Shown here in pieces: positions 1 through 7,965 of a stretch of DNA of 64,000 nt. The notes beneath the pieces were generated by a model. The model was not told the DNA's origin, searched no databases, and saw only the letters and a program-made list of their open reading frames with translations. The position numbers and the translations under genes were made by a program. Each line of letters starts with the position of its first letter. Positions within the stretch are counted from its first letter, which is position 1. The stretch spans positions 1-64,000 of the forward strand of contig CAJFUF010000023.1 of the NCBI GenBank assembly GCA_904420175.1, in the 5' to 3' direction. This stretch comes from Candidatus Schneewindia gallinarum (GTDB lineage: Bacteria > Bacillota > Clostridia > Oscillospirales > Ruminococcaceae).

Positions 1-213
1 ATGTTCCGGGTGGAAAATCCTGCGGAGCAGATAAAGAATGAAGAGAACTATATTCACTACGAGGAAGCGGCTGGTTATCGGCCATCCACTAACGTATGTA
101 TATCAATAGATATCCAGACTCAAACGTTGGCTGTTGAATTCGGAGTTACAACCAAAGAGACGCCGGTTTTTGAAATATCGGTTGGTACCGAAATCGTCTA
201 CTACGCGGGTTGA
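1..213 (+). CDS. C-terminal fragment of a lipoprotein paralogue, cut by the window edge
   Basis: The reading frame is open from base 1, and its 70 residues align end to end with the last 70 residues of the complete gene at 271-1179 (50 of 70 identical by eye). The Met at base 1 matches an internal Met (residue 233) of that gene, so it is not a start: the 5' part lies outside the window. The full protein is presumably a secreted lipoprotein like its neighbour. No domain is recognised. The two copies form a tandem duplication, and the intergenic region at 214-270 carries a Shine-Dalgarno block for the next copy. Confidence 0.75.
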   Translation: MFRVENPAEQIKNEENYIHYEEAAGYRPSTNVCISIDIQTQTLAVEFGVTTKETPVFEISVGTEIVYYAG

Positions 214-270
214 AAAGCGTAGTAGCTTGCATAACTATGGTTTGGCCGAAAAAGCGAGGAGGGATAAACC

Positions 271-1179
271 ATGAAAAGATGGATAACAGCGGCTGTTCTT
301 GCGGCAGGACTGGCCCTGTGCTGCTGCGGATGCAGCGGAGGGGGCGGCCTTACAAGCGGGGACTACTTCAAAGACCTTACCTACAGGGAGTATGGTCAGT
401 ACCTGTGCGACACCTTTATCTCCCTTCTTCCGAAGACCCTGGAGGAACGGGAAAATTATGGAATCGGTTCCTTACGTTATATCCTTGGAAGCATGGAAGA
501 GGAGGTAGAGCGTGATAAACTGCTGTTCTCCAACTTTATCTATAAAAGCGAAATTCCGGTGTTTTACGGCTTATTGAAGCGCGCGGCGGAGTACGAGCAG
601 CAGTATGGAGTAGACAACACGGCCTTGGCGGAAAAGTACGGCAAACAGCACGCCATACTGGCGGACAGCGTGGAAAAAATGGTCACAATCATCTACCGAA
701 GAGAAGATGTCCCAGTATCCCATGCTTCGGTTGACGGGGCGGAATATATGGCGGAAGATAAAGTCTATGTCTACGATGAACTGCAAGACCCCTTGCAGAA
801 ATATTACGACAAAGGATGGAAATTGCTGTATATCCCCCGGCAGGATAAATATTATGACGCCACATGGGGCGGGGATTATCAGGACAAAGACCATCCGGTT
901 ATTTTAAGTTATGAAATCTACTGGTATGACGAGGCGGGGATGCTGTATAACGCCAACGGGCAGGAGATGTTCCGGGTGGAAAATCCTGCGGAGCAGATAA
1001 AAGACCTAGGAAACTTTAAGCACTATCAGGAACCGTCAGGCTATTGGCCGGCTACTGATGTGTTCATGGAGATAGACATCCAAACTCAAACGTTGGCTGT
1101 TGAACCTGGAATTACGACCAAAGAGACGCCGGTTTTTCAAATATCGGTTGGTACCGGAATCGTTTACTATGGAGATTGA
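271..1179 (+). CDS. Predicted lipoprotein of unknown function (302 aa)
   Basis: The start ATG follows GGAGGG. The N-terminus is a type II signal peptide: MKR, a hydrophobic stretch (AAVLAAGLAL), then a lipobox region CCCGCSGGG around residues 17-24, so the mature protein should be lipid-anchored outside the membrane. The rest is soluble, rich in Tyr, Glu and Lys, with no catalytic motif I recognise. The last 70 residues repeat in the truncated upstream copy, which points to recent tandem duplication. It lies 53 bases before the membrane protein at 1233, probably co-transcribed, so a cell-surface partner role is plausible but inferred. GC content is visibly lower than in the genes after 10 kb. 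Confidence 0.7.
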   Translation: MKRWITAAVLAAGLALCCCGCSGGGGLTSGDYFKDLTYREYGQYLCDTFISLLPKTLEERENYGIGSLRYILGSMEEEVERDKLLFSNFIYKSEIPVFYGLLKRAAEYEQQYGVDNTALAEKYGKQHAILADSVEKMVTIIYRREDVPVSHASVDGAEYMAEDKVYVYDELQDPLQKYYDKGWKLLYIPRQDKYYDATWGGDYQDKDHPVILSYEIYWYDEAGMLYNANGQEMFRVENPAEQIKDLGNFKHYQEPSGYWPATDVFMEIDIQTQTLAVEPGITTKETPVFQISVGTGIVYYGD

Positions 1180-1232
1180 GTAGCGGAAGGTTACGGCCGT
1201 CCCACCCCAGCATGAAAAGCGAGGGATAAAAA

Positions 1233-3314
1233 ATGAAAAAATTGTATTGCCTAAACTGGAAGCGGCTTATCAAAACATGGTATCTTTCCTTGCCGTTGCT
1301 TGCTATTTTTGCCTGCCAAATATATCTCGGCGTGGATATGCTTCTGTATGTTTTAAATCTGGACGGCGGTCTTTCTGTTAATCTTATGAGCATGCTTAAC
1401 GCGGAAATGGGCCTCATCGGGCTTGCCTTTTTCCTGTTTGCCTCTTATGAGTTTATTCATAAGGCGTCGGATTGTGGTTTGCAGGAGACGGTAGACAGCC
1501 TTGACGGAGCTTCCGGGAAAGCCTTCGCCGCCCAGCTTCTTGTGATGGGAACGGCTGTACTAGTCTATGGGTTGATTGGGTTCAGCTTTCAGCTGATGCT
1601 CATGAGCGCTGCTCCGTTCACATGGGCGGTGTTCTGGAACACATTACTTTCCAGCCTGCTGTATGTTCTTGGCCCGGCCCTCGTGGGATTTGGCATCGGC
1701 AGTGTGGCGGGCATACGGGTAAACCGCCTTCCGCTGTATCTGTTTGGGCTGGTGGCAGTGTTTTTGACAGGAACCTTCTCACAGTTTACTGTACATGTGT
1801 TCAGTATCCAAATCTGGAATACCTTTGGAACGGCCGCCGGCTCCATTTTTCTCAAAATAAGGGGACTGTTTTCCAACTTGCAGCCAATCTATAATTCTAT
1901 GGTGGACTACGCGTTTGCACAGGGGATAGAGCCGTTCCGGTGGGAGCTTCTGCTGTTTTGGCTTTGTCTGTGTGCAGCACTGGCGTTATGGCTATTAAAG
2001 GGCAGAAAGAAAATTTGGTCCCGAATACTGGCCGGTGTATTATCTGCCGCCTGTATTTTCAGCCTGATAGGCTACTGGAATCCCGGAAGCCACTGGCAGT
2101 ACATTACGCCTGTTACCATGGATATCCAAAGTGGAGAAGACGGCTATTATTACGATTCCTTAGGGCATACCAGCGAAATGGAGGATAAACCGGCCGAATT
2201 TGCAGTGACAGCCTATGACCTTCATTTTTCCATGTGGAAGCAGCTGTCAGGCGATGCAGTTATGACGCTGGATGGGACGGAGCTGCCTGAGTACGATTTT
2301 ACGCTGTATCATGGATATCAGGTCACTGGGGTAACAGACGGGGAAGGAAATCCGCTTGAGTACGAACGCTGGAATGATTACCTGCGGATAAAGAACCCCG
2401 GAGAAGGTGCGCTGAAAACGATCCATGTGTCCTACAGCGGGTATCATGCAAATCTGTATTCTACGGCACAGGGAGCCTTTTTGCCCGGCTATTTCAGCTA
2501 TTACCCTATGGAGGGGCTGCACAGTATGTATGAAAGCCCGTCATTAGCTACGGACTACGAGCCGGCGGAGGAGAAACAGTTTACAGTTAAAGTGGATATG
2601 CCGAGTACGGCGTTTACCAATCTTGAACGGGTAGAGGGCAACACCTTCAGCGGCCGTACAACAGCCTTGACGTTGGTGGCAGGAATGTACGAGGAAGAGC
2701 AGATAGGCGATGTGGTTAAAATTCACCCGACATATTACCAGCCGACTGCCGGAGTGGATATTTTGAAGGAGTTACAGGTACAGATTCAGAATTTTTCACA
2801 ACTGACCGGCCTATCGGTTACCATGCCGGAAATTAAGCATATTATTTTGCCGTACAACATTCATTTCCCCAATCCTTCAAATTCAGGCGAAACCGTGATA
2901 TCTGGGAATAGCATAATTTTTATGTACGACTTAGGCAACTACAATCCATACGGTGGAGTCGTGAAATATCTGCTGACAAAAAATTATCCTGACACTGCCG
3001 AAAAGCAGTATGTAAAGGACACTATGGATATGATGATGACCGCCGTGCTGGACGGAGATGAAACGCTGGAGAGCGTATTTGTCGCGCAGTTCGGAGTGGA
3101 TTTACCGGAGTCCTATAAGTGGATTGATGACTATTCAGAAAGCGAAAACAGCCGGCGGGAGGTACAGTTCTACCTTTACAAGGCGCTACGTGGCAGTGAC
3201 ATGAAAACACTGTTTGCAGAACTTGAGAGATATTTAATGGATGAAACCAACACCACGGATCAGTTGACTTTTGCGAAGTCTCTCGCTGAGAAATATCCGG
3301 AGGAGGCGCGGTAG
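1233..3314 (+). CDS. Large membrane protein with extracytoplasmic domain resembling ABC-2 permease/M1-like proteins
   Basis: The protein has 693 residues. The first ~285 contain about seven hydrophobic segments (near 15-35, 55-75, 99-125, 135-160, 170-190, 236-255, 263-283), an arrangement like ABC-2 type permeases. The remaining ~400 residues are soluble and beta-rich at first (TLDGTELPEYDF, VTGVTDGEGNPLEY), like the extracytoplasmic part of permease/M1-aminopeptidase hybrid proteins. No HExxH zinc site is present, so peptidase activity is not claimed. A shortened GAGGG ribosome site precedes the ATG. No ATPase gene is visible; one could lie upstream of the window. The exact family is uncertain. 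Confidence 0.6.
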   Translation: MKKLYCLNWKRLIKTWYLSLPLLAIFACQIYLGVDMLLYVLNLDGGLSVNLMSMLNAEMGLIGLAFFLFASYEFIHKASDCGLQETVDSLDGASGKAFAAQLLVMGTAVLVYGLIGFSFQLMLMSAAPFTWAVFWNTLLSSLLYVLGPALVGFGIGSVAGIRVNRLPLYLFGLVAVFLTGTFSQFTVHVFSIQIWNTFGTAAGSIFLKIRGLFSNLQPIYNSMVDYAFAQGIEPFRWELLLFWLCLCAALALWLLKGRKKIWSRILAGVLSAACIFSLIGYWNPGSHWQYITPVTMDIQSGEDGYYYDSLGHTSEMEDKPAEFAVTAYDLHFSMWKQLSGDAVMTLDGTELPEYDFTLYHGYQVTGVTDGEGNPLEYERWNDYLRIKNPGEGALKTIHVSYSGYHANLYSTAQGAFLPGYFSYYPMEGLHSMYESPSLATDYEPAEEKQFTVKVDMPSTAFTNLERVEGNTFSGRTTALTLVAGMYEEEQIGDVVKIHPTYYQPTAGVDILKELQVQIQNFSQLTGLSVTMPEIKHIILPYNIHFPNPSNSGETVISGNSIIFMYDLGNYNPYGGVVKYLLTKNYPDTAEKQYVKDTMDMMMTAVLDGDETLESVFVAQFGVDLPESYKWIDDYSESENSRREVQFYLYKALRGSDMKTLFAELERYLMDETNTTDQLTFAKSLAEKYPEEAR

Positions 3315-3364
3315 TAGCTGCCCGCTGCAGAAGTTCAGTGCATTCCGATTATTATCCTGAAATT

Positions 3365-3398
3365 AAAAAGGGAAGGACTGTATCGTCCTTCCCTTTTT
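3365..3398. terminator. Bidirectional intrinsic terminator
   Basis: A perfect 14-bp stem (AAAAAGGGAAGGAC at 3365-3378 with its complement at 3385-3398) and a six-base loop, with T-runs on both strands. It lies between the convergent membrane protein gene (ends 3314) and the methylase gene (ends 3397) and should stop both. Confidence 0.85.
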
Positions 3399-4467
3399 AA
3401 TAATTGGTGATAAGCAACTCACTGATTTTACCGCGGCCTGCGCTTTTGCTGTTAATGCTTCGTGCGGCCTGAATCCGCGTGATGTTGTAGCCACTGTAAA
3501 GCTCGTCAAAAAAGCTGTCATGCTCGTCGCTGTTCTTGGGGTCGGAATTGCTTAACGCCAGCGCGGCCCCTTTCCGGTCCATACGGCGGAAAAATTCTGC
3601 CAGCTGCCGCTGTGCCTCGTCATCAAAGCCGCCTTGTGTGTAGGAGGTGAAGGAGGAGGTGGTGCTCAGCGGCCGGTAGGGCGGATCAAAATAGACAAAG
3701 GTTTTTTCATCAATAAACTGCTCTGCCTGCCGGTAGTCTCCACAGCAAAGGGTGACGCCCTGCAAAGCATCTGACAACCGGTACAGGTTTTTTGCGTCGC
3801 AGATGGTCGGATTTTTGTATGCGCCCATGGGAACATTAAAGCGCCCTTTCCCATTTACCCGGTACAGGCCGTTAAAGCATGTCCGGTTGAGGAACACGAA
3901 CAGTGCCGCAGCCTCAATCGTTGCAGGACGGCTTAGCCCGTTAAACCGCTCCCGTTTTTCATAGTAAAACGCCTTCCGACCCTGAGAACTGAGGGAGAGA
4001 TATGATTTTTCCAGCTTTTTCAGCCGGTGAATCAGGGTGTCCGCATGGTCGCGGATGCAGCGGTAAGCATTCATCAGCTGCGGATTACTGTCACAAATAA
4101 AAACCTCCGAAAGCTCGTACCGGCTGAGGACATCAAACAGCACCGCTCCGCCGCCCACAAACGGCTCGGCATATTTCTTTATGGAGCGGCCCAGCTGGGG
4201 CGGGTAGGCTTTGCGCAGCTCCGGCAGGGTGCCGCCCTTTCCTCCGGCCCATTTGACAAAGGGATGGATCTCCGCCGTGTGGCCCGAGGTATAGCGCAGG
4301 CTGCGCCCGTCTGCCGGCTTCGGCGCGTGGGAGGGGATAATCCACATGTTCCCCAGCCGTGCCAGGCCGGGGATACGGTCCTCCTCGCACAGGGCCAGCA
4401 CGCGCCGCTGCGTAATACCCCATTTTTTTGCTGCTTCCTTTGTGGTGATGTACTGTACCTCCGGCAT
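3397..4467 (-). CDS. Dam-type DNA adenine-N6 methyltransferase with N-terminal HTH domain
   Basis: Transfers methyl from S-adenosylmethionine to adenine in DNA; the family usually targets GATC. Residues ~5-45 look like an excisionase/MerR-type helix-turn-helix (TTKEAAKKWGITQRRV, then a basic wing). The D12-class methylase follows: SAM-binding motif FVKWAGGKG at ~70-78, the target-recognition region, and catalytic DPPY near residue 262. The chosen ATG (4467) has GGAGG six bases upstream; a longer frame from 4506 lacks a ribosome site. At 356 residues it is longer than E. coli Dam (278 aa), because of the added HTH. No restriction gene is adjacent, so it looks like an orphan methylase that may regulate, repair or protect. 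Confidence 0.88.
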   Translation of the reverse strand: MPEVQYITTKEAAKKWGITQRRVLALCEEDRIPGLARLGNMWIIPSHAPKPADGRSLRYTSGHTAEIHPFVKWAGGKGGTLPELRKAYPPQLGRSIKKYAEPFVGGGAVLFDVLSRYELSEVFICDSNPQLMNAYRCIRDHADTLIHRLKKLEKSYLSLSSQGRKAFYYEKRERFNGLSRPATIEAAALFVFLNRTCFNGLYRVNGKGRFNVPMGAYKNPTICDAKNLYRLSDALQGVTLCCGDYRQAEQFIDEKTFVYFDPPYRPLSTTSSFTSYTQGGFDDEAQRQLAEFFRRMDRKGAALALSNSDPKNSDEHDSFFDELYSGYNITRIQAARSINSKSAGRGKISELLITNY

Positions 4468-4494
4468 TGCGAACCTCCATCCATTTTTATAATC

Positions 4495-4523
4495 ATTATA
4501 TTCCAAACTTGGTATTATAGCAA
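4495..4523 (-). promoter_or_regulatory. Promoter for the Dam-type methylase gene
   Basis: On the minus strand, -35 TTGCTA (4523-4518), a 17-bp spacer and -10 TATAAT (4500-4495). The -10 lies 28 bases before the chosen start, which also supports the ATG at 4467. Confidence 0.7.
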
Positions 4524-4547
4524 GACCGTTTTACCCAAGAAAAAATA

Positions 4548-4574
4548 CAGGCGCCCTTTTTGGAAGGGCGCCTG
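4548..4574 (-). terminator. Terminator of the PfkB/SIS operon
   Basis: A nine-bp GC-rich stem (CAGGCGCCC at 4548-4556 with 4566-4574) and a nine-base loop. On the minus strand it is followed by TATTTTTT, five bases after the kinase gene ends. Confidence 0.85.
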
Positions 4575-4578
4575 CCTA

Positions 4579-5505
4579 TTACTCATTTTTCATTTTTTCA
4601 TAAAGCTGTTTTGCCAGCGCCATGGACTTTTCCCGAAGGGCTTCATCCATTACCGGCATGGGGCCGTGCTGCTGTGCGTTCATGCAGGAGGTGACGTTTG
4701 CAATCAGGCCGATCATCAGCGGGTCATACCCTTCGGCAAAGGCGAACCCTGCCGCCGCTGTGGAGGAGTTGCCGCAGCCGGTGGGATCCATGTCGTGCTC
4801 GCCCACCACAACGGGAACAAACACCGCCTTTCCGTCCATCACCACATAGCTGCCTTTTTTGCCGACCCGGAAGAAGCAGGGCTTGCCGATTGCAAGCATA
4901 CGCTCGATACAGGCTTCCTCCGTGTCCACCTGGAAGATGTTTTTCGCTTCCGGCAGGTTGACGGAATAGATGTCCACATGCTCAAGACAGCTGAGGATGT
5001 CCTCCAGATACTCATGCTTGCAGTAGAAGGTGTTCAGCTCAAACATTACTTTGAAGCCGTGCTTCTTTTTCAGCTCGCCGATTTTTTGCAGCTCCGCGGG
5101 GTTGACGTTCCAGACCATGGAAAGCCCTTTCAGCCCGGCGGCAAACGGTTCGATTTGCTCCGGGTGGGAGACCATATACATGTCGTGCCGCATCCCCTCG
5201 TCATAGATGGAGCCCTCCTGATAGGTTCCGTCAGGATGGTAGTCGACCCTGTGGTAAGTGCAGTGGTTGTGGCAGACGTTCAGCCCCTTTCTGGAAATGT
5301 GGTTTGCGTCCCACCACGGGGCGATATGTTCTTCAAAATCGCGGCCGATGTTGCCGATAAAATGGACGTGATCCGTCCAAAGACGAATTCCGGACAGGGC
5401 AAAAAGCCCGCCGCCGCCAATGAGATGCTTTCTGGACGTACCGTCTGCAAAATAAAGGTCGTTCAGCATGACGCCGCCCATTACCGCGTAGTCTTGTTTC
5501 ATCAT
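4579..5505 (-). CDS. PfkB-family carbohydrate kinase, variant active site
   Basis: Ribokinase-fold sugar or nucleoside kinase, 308 residues. The N-terminal part keeps the substrate-site glycines (LIGGGGLFAL near residue 28). The C-terminal signature reads MDPTGCGN near 237-244; the family's DTxGAGD ends in a catalytic Asp that is Asn here. Some PfkB-like proteins share this variant, so activity is uncertain. It lies 12 bases after the first SIS gene and closes a three-gene minus-strand operon, which suggests the three handle one sugar or amino-sugar phosphate. The start is MM; GGGGGTGAG lies directly upstream, so the second ATG may be the real start. Confidence 0.8.
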   Translation of the reverse strand: MMKQDYAVMGGVMLNDLYFADGTSRKHLIGGGGLFALSGIRLWTDHVHFIGNIGRDFEEHIAPWWDANHISRKGLNVCHNHCTYHRVDYHPDGTYQEGSIYDEGMRHDMYMVSHPEQIEPFAAGLKGLSMVWNVNPAELQKIGELKKKHGFKVMFELNTFYCKHEYLEDILSCLEHVDIYSVNLPEAKNIFQVDTEEACIERMLAIGKPCFFRVGKKGSYVVMDGKAVFVPVVVGEHDMDPTGCGNSSTAAAGFAFAEGYDPLMIGLIANVTSCMNAQQHGPMPVMDEALREKSMALAKQLYEKMKNE

Positions 5506-5517
5506 CTCACCCCCGGA

Positions 5518-6666
5518 CTATTTGATTTCAATTTTGCTGTTGGCAATGTCGTTGGGCTCTGCCCAGACGCCCTTGCCGCCGCGGAAGTAGGGCTCGCCTT
5601 TCAGCGCTGCAATGTAGGCAGCAAGCAGCGACAGGGGAAGGTGCATCATAATCGGCTTTATGAAGCCAAGCCTGCACGACGGGACCTGTGCCACCGTAAC
5701 CTCCTCGGGGAAGGTGCTTTTGTCGAGATCCGTCAGCACCAGTAGCTTACGCTGGATCCGTTTGCAGACGGGAATCATCTCTTTCTGCCTTGTCAGCGAT
5801 GGGGAATCGCTGCTAATCGATGCAACCGTACCGATTTTTGCGGTCGGCTCGATGAAATAATTGACATGCTCCCAGTTCTCGCTGTCGTCATAGGAACAGT
5901 AGGCGCCGAAGGCCTCGGCAAACTTGCAGCTGCCGAAGTAGGCGTTGGCGAAATCCGCGCAGTCGCCGACAAAATCGTAATACTCGAACTTTTCAAACGT
6001 CTTGGCAAGCTCGAACATCTCGTCCGCCATCTGGGGCAGAAGCGCCTCGTAGGACTGGCAGTACTCCTCAACGGACTTTTTGTAGAACAGCGCCTTTTCC
6101 TCTGAGAAGTTGCCGCGTGCAAGGCCCAGTGCAATTCCAAAATAGCACAGGCCAAGGCAGGAGACGGAATAGGAGAGGATGCCGGGGGAGACGGGTGCTG
6201 TTTCCGGTTTCGGCACCTCAAGCACCAGCTCGCACTCCTTGGCAAGCGGGGTCTCCTCGCTGGAGGTCAGCGCAAGGGTCACCGCGCCGCATTTGCTTGC
6301 CCTCATGGCCCCTTCGACCACCCTGCTGGGTTTGCCGGAGGCACTGATGGACACCACAAGGACATCACCGGGATTTTCCGGGGTGAGGCGGAACGCACTC
6401 ATCTGCCGCGAAAGCTGGACGGCGCGAACCGGCTCCACAGAGGTCTCCGGGGTCAGCATGGCGTCCAGCGCGGGCTTCATGGCAATGCCTGCACAGTAGC
6501 TGTCGCCGCAGCCGGTAATCATGATATGTTTTGCATACAGGCCCTTCATTTCAGGCGTCACAACCCTCCGGCAGGCCTCCCAGACCGTGTCGGAAATCTG
6601 TTTCATATAGGACGGAAGCTGGAAAACCTGATCTTCCATCGAGTTGCTGTAGTCACTTCTGTTCAT
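5518..6666 (-). CDS. SIS-domain sugar isomerase/deglycase-like protein (copy 1)
   Basis: 382 residues with two SIS (sugar isomerase) folds, as in the GlmS isomerase half, FrlB and AgaS proteins. The first carries GCGDSYCAG near 52-60 and VVSISASGKPSRVVEGA near 105-121, typical phosphosugar-binding loops. The second half has the matching DFVGDCADFANA and the SISSDSPS loop. It is a clear paralogue of the next gene (shared MNR-DYS--M start, HVNYF, and a common ending). SIS proteins of this length act on glucosamine-6-phosphate or fructosamine-6-phosphate compounds; the substrate here is unknown. Pairing of two such subunits into a heteromer is possible. Confidence 0.82.
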   Translation of the reverse strand: MNRSDYSNSMEDQVFQLPSYMKQISDTVWEACRRVVTPEMKGLYAKHIMITGCGDSYCAGIAMKPALDAMLTPETSVEPVRAVQLSRQMSAFRLTPENPGDVLVVSISASGKPSRVVEGAMRASKCGAVTLALTSSEETPLAKECELVLEVPKPETAPVSPGILSYSVSCLGLCYFGIALGLARGNFSEEKALFYKKSVEEYCQSYEALLPQMADEMFELAKTFEKFEYYDFVGDCADFANAYFGSCKFAEAFGAYCSYDDSENWEHVNYFIEPTAKIGTVASISSDSPSLTRQKEMIPVCKRIQRKLLVLTDLDKSTFPEEVTVAQVPSCRLGFIKPIMMHLPLSLLAAYIAALKGEPYFRGGKGVWAEPNDIANSKIEIK

Positions 6667-6680
6667 TGTCGGTTCCCCCT

Positions 6681-7838
6681 TTACAGTATCACAAGTTCAC
6701 TGGCAGTCAGCCGCTGTGCGCCCGGATCGGTCCAAAGCCCCCCTTTGTTGCGGTAGGGAACGAACTCCGGGTTTAAAATGGCGTGGGAATACGCAGCCAG
6801 CAGGGCGAGCGGAAGATGCAGGAAGCTGGAGGCCAGCCACGGATAGGCCGCTTTCGGCAGGCTGATGACATGAACCCCTTCCGGGAAGTCGGAAGCGGGT
6901 GCATCGGAAACAGCCACGGTATAACGACCAAGTTTCAGCAGGTTCCTCAGCGTTTCCTGCGCGCGGGACATGGAGGGGGAAGCGCTGCTGACCACCACGG
7001 CAGTCCCGACTTTATCAGTGTCCTTCATGAAGTAGTTCACATGGTTGAAGTTCTCCGTGTCGTCCCAATGGGCCATACGGCCGATGGACTCCGGGCACTT
7101 GAACGCGCCGAACATGGCCGCGCCCAGATCGCCGCCGTCCCCCAAAAAGACATACTCCTTGAAATCCTTCCAGGCGGTATCAGCGATATGGAAGCTGTCA
7201 CCGGCGATTGTATCCATGGCAGCACCCAGCGCATCCGTGCTGTAACGGAAAATCTCTTCCCGCATTTCCTGCGCCGTTTCTTCGGAAATGGCGCCGCGAA
7301 GCTCCGCCATGTATACAGCGATGTGCAGCAGGCCTGCGCAGGATGCGGTATAGGCGATAACCTTCGGCGTCGAAGGGGTGGGGTTGGACTTTTTGGGCAG
7401 TTCCATGTGAACCGTGGTCCGGCATTCTGTGGACAGCTTGGAGTCGTCGTTGGCAGTCAGCGACACGGTGTAGGCGCCGTGTTTATTGGCCCGTTTTGCA
7501 GCCTCCACCACACGGGAAACACCGCCCGAGACGCTGTTGAGAATGACGACCGCATCCTGAAAACGCTCGGAATAATAGTGACGCGTCAGCTCCACAAGGG
7601 CGATGGATTCACAGGGGATGCCAAGCAGCGCCTCAAAGGCCGGGCCGGCTGCCACGCCGCTGGCATAGGAATCGCCGGAGCCGGACAGGATGACCCGCTT
7701 CGCCTTTTTCAGCTTTTCTGCTGAAAGGGAAGCGGCAATCTGCGCTTTTTGAAAGCTCATCCGGTTAATGTCTTTCATCAGCGCTTCCGTGTCGGTTGCC
7801 TGAAGCACCATGGTAGAATCATAATCGTGCCTGTTCAT
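6681..7838 (-). CDS. SIS-domain sugar isomerase/deglycase-like protein (copy 2)
   Basis: 385 residues, first gene of the operon, paralogous over its full length to copy 1 14 bases downstream. The first SIS fold has GSGDSYASG near 54-62 and ILNSVSGGVSRVVEAA near 97-112; the second has FLGDGGDLGAAMFG and VVVSSASPSMS. The divergence between copies (GSGDS against GCGDS, SVSGG against SISASGK) suggests specialised subunits rather than a fresh duplicate. AAGGAGTGACC precedes the ATG by a normal distance. A promoter and inverted repeat lie at 7869-7896. Confidence 0.82.
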   Translation of the reverse strand: MNRHDYDSTMVLQATDTEALMKDINRMSFQKAQIAASLSAEKLKKAKRVILSGSGDSYASGVAAGPAFEALLGIPCESIALVELTRHYYSERFQDAVVILNSVSGGVSRVVEAAKRANKHGAYTVSLTANDDSKLSTECRTTVHMELPKKSNPTPSTPKVIAYTASCAGLLHIAVYMAELRGAISEETAQEMREEIFRYSTDALGAAMDTIAGDSFHIADTAWKDFKEYVFLGDGGDLGAAMFGAFKCPESIGRMAHWDDTENFNHVNYFMKDTDKVGTAVVVSSASPSMSRAQETLRNLLKLGRYTVAVSDAPASDFPEGVHVISLPKAAYPWLASSFLHLPLALLAAYSHAILNPEFVPYRNKGGLWTDPGAQRLTASELVIL

Positions 7839-7868
7839 GAAAGGTCACTCCTTTTTTGTATTAATTGT

Positions 7869-7896
7869 ATTATAACATATTATAATGATTATGCAA
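7869..7896 (-). promoter_or_regulatory. SIS operon promoter with overlapping palindromic operator
   Basis: On the minus strand, -35 TTGCAT (7896-7891), a 16-bp spacer and -10 TATAAT (7874-7869). A perfect inverted repeat, ATTATAA-CATA-TTATAAT (7869-7886), covers the -10 and spacer. That position suits a repressor of GntR or LacI type; no such regulator gene is adjacent, so the factor is unknown. Confidence 0.65.
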
Positions 7897-7929
7897 GCCC
7901 CAATATTAAAAACCGCAGCAGACAAAAAA

Positions 7930-7952
7930 GAGAGGGCATAAAAAGCCCTCTC
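7930..7952 (-). terminator. Terminator of the XRE operon
   Basis: Stem GAGAGGGC (7930-7937) with GCCCTCTC (7945-7952), a seven-base loop and TTTTTT following on the minus strand, 14 bases after the gene at 7966 ends. Confidence 0.85.
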
Positions 7953-7965
7953 CGGACCATATTCA

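Noticed and set aside
1233-3314. Calling the membrane protein an M1 zinc aminopeptidase
   Set aside because: No HExxH motif was found, so peptidase function is unsupported.
3397-4467. A complete restriction-modification system
   Set aside because: Neighbouring genes are a membrane protein and a sugar operon; no nuclease is present, so only an orphan methylase is supported.
4027-5745. 572-codon open frame on the plus strand
   Set aside because: Antisense to the methylase and the PfkB kinase, which have clear motifs, ribosome sites and promoters; the shadow has none.
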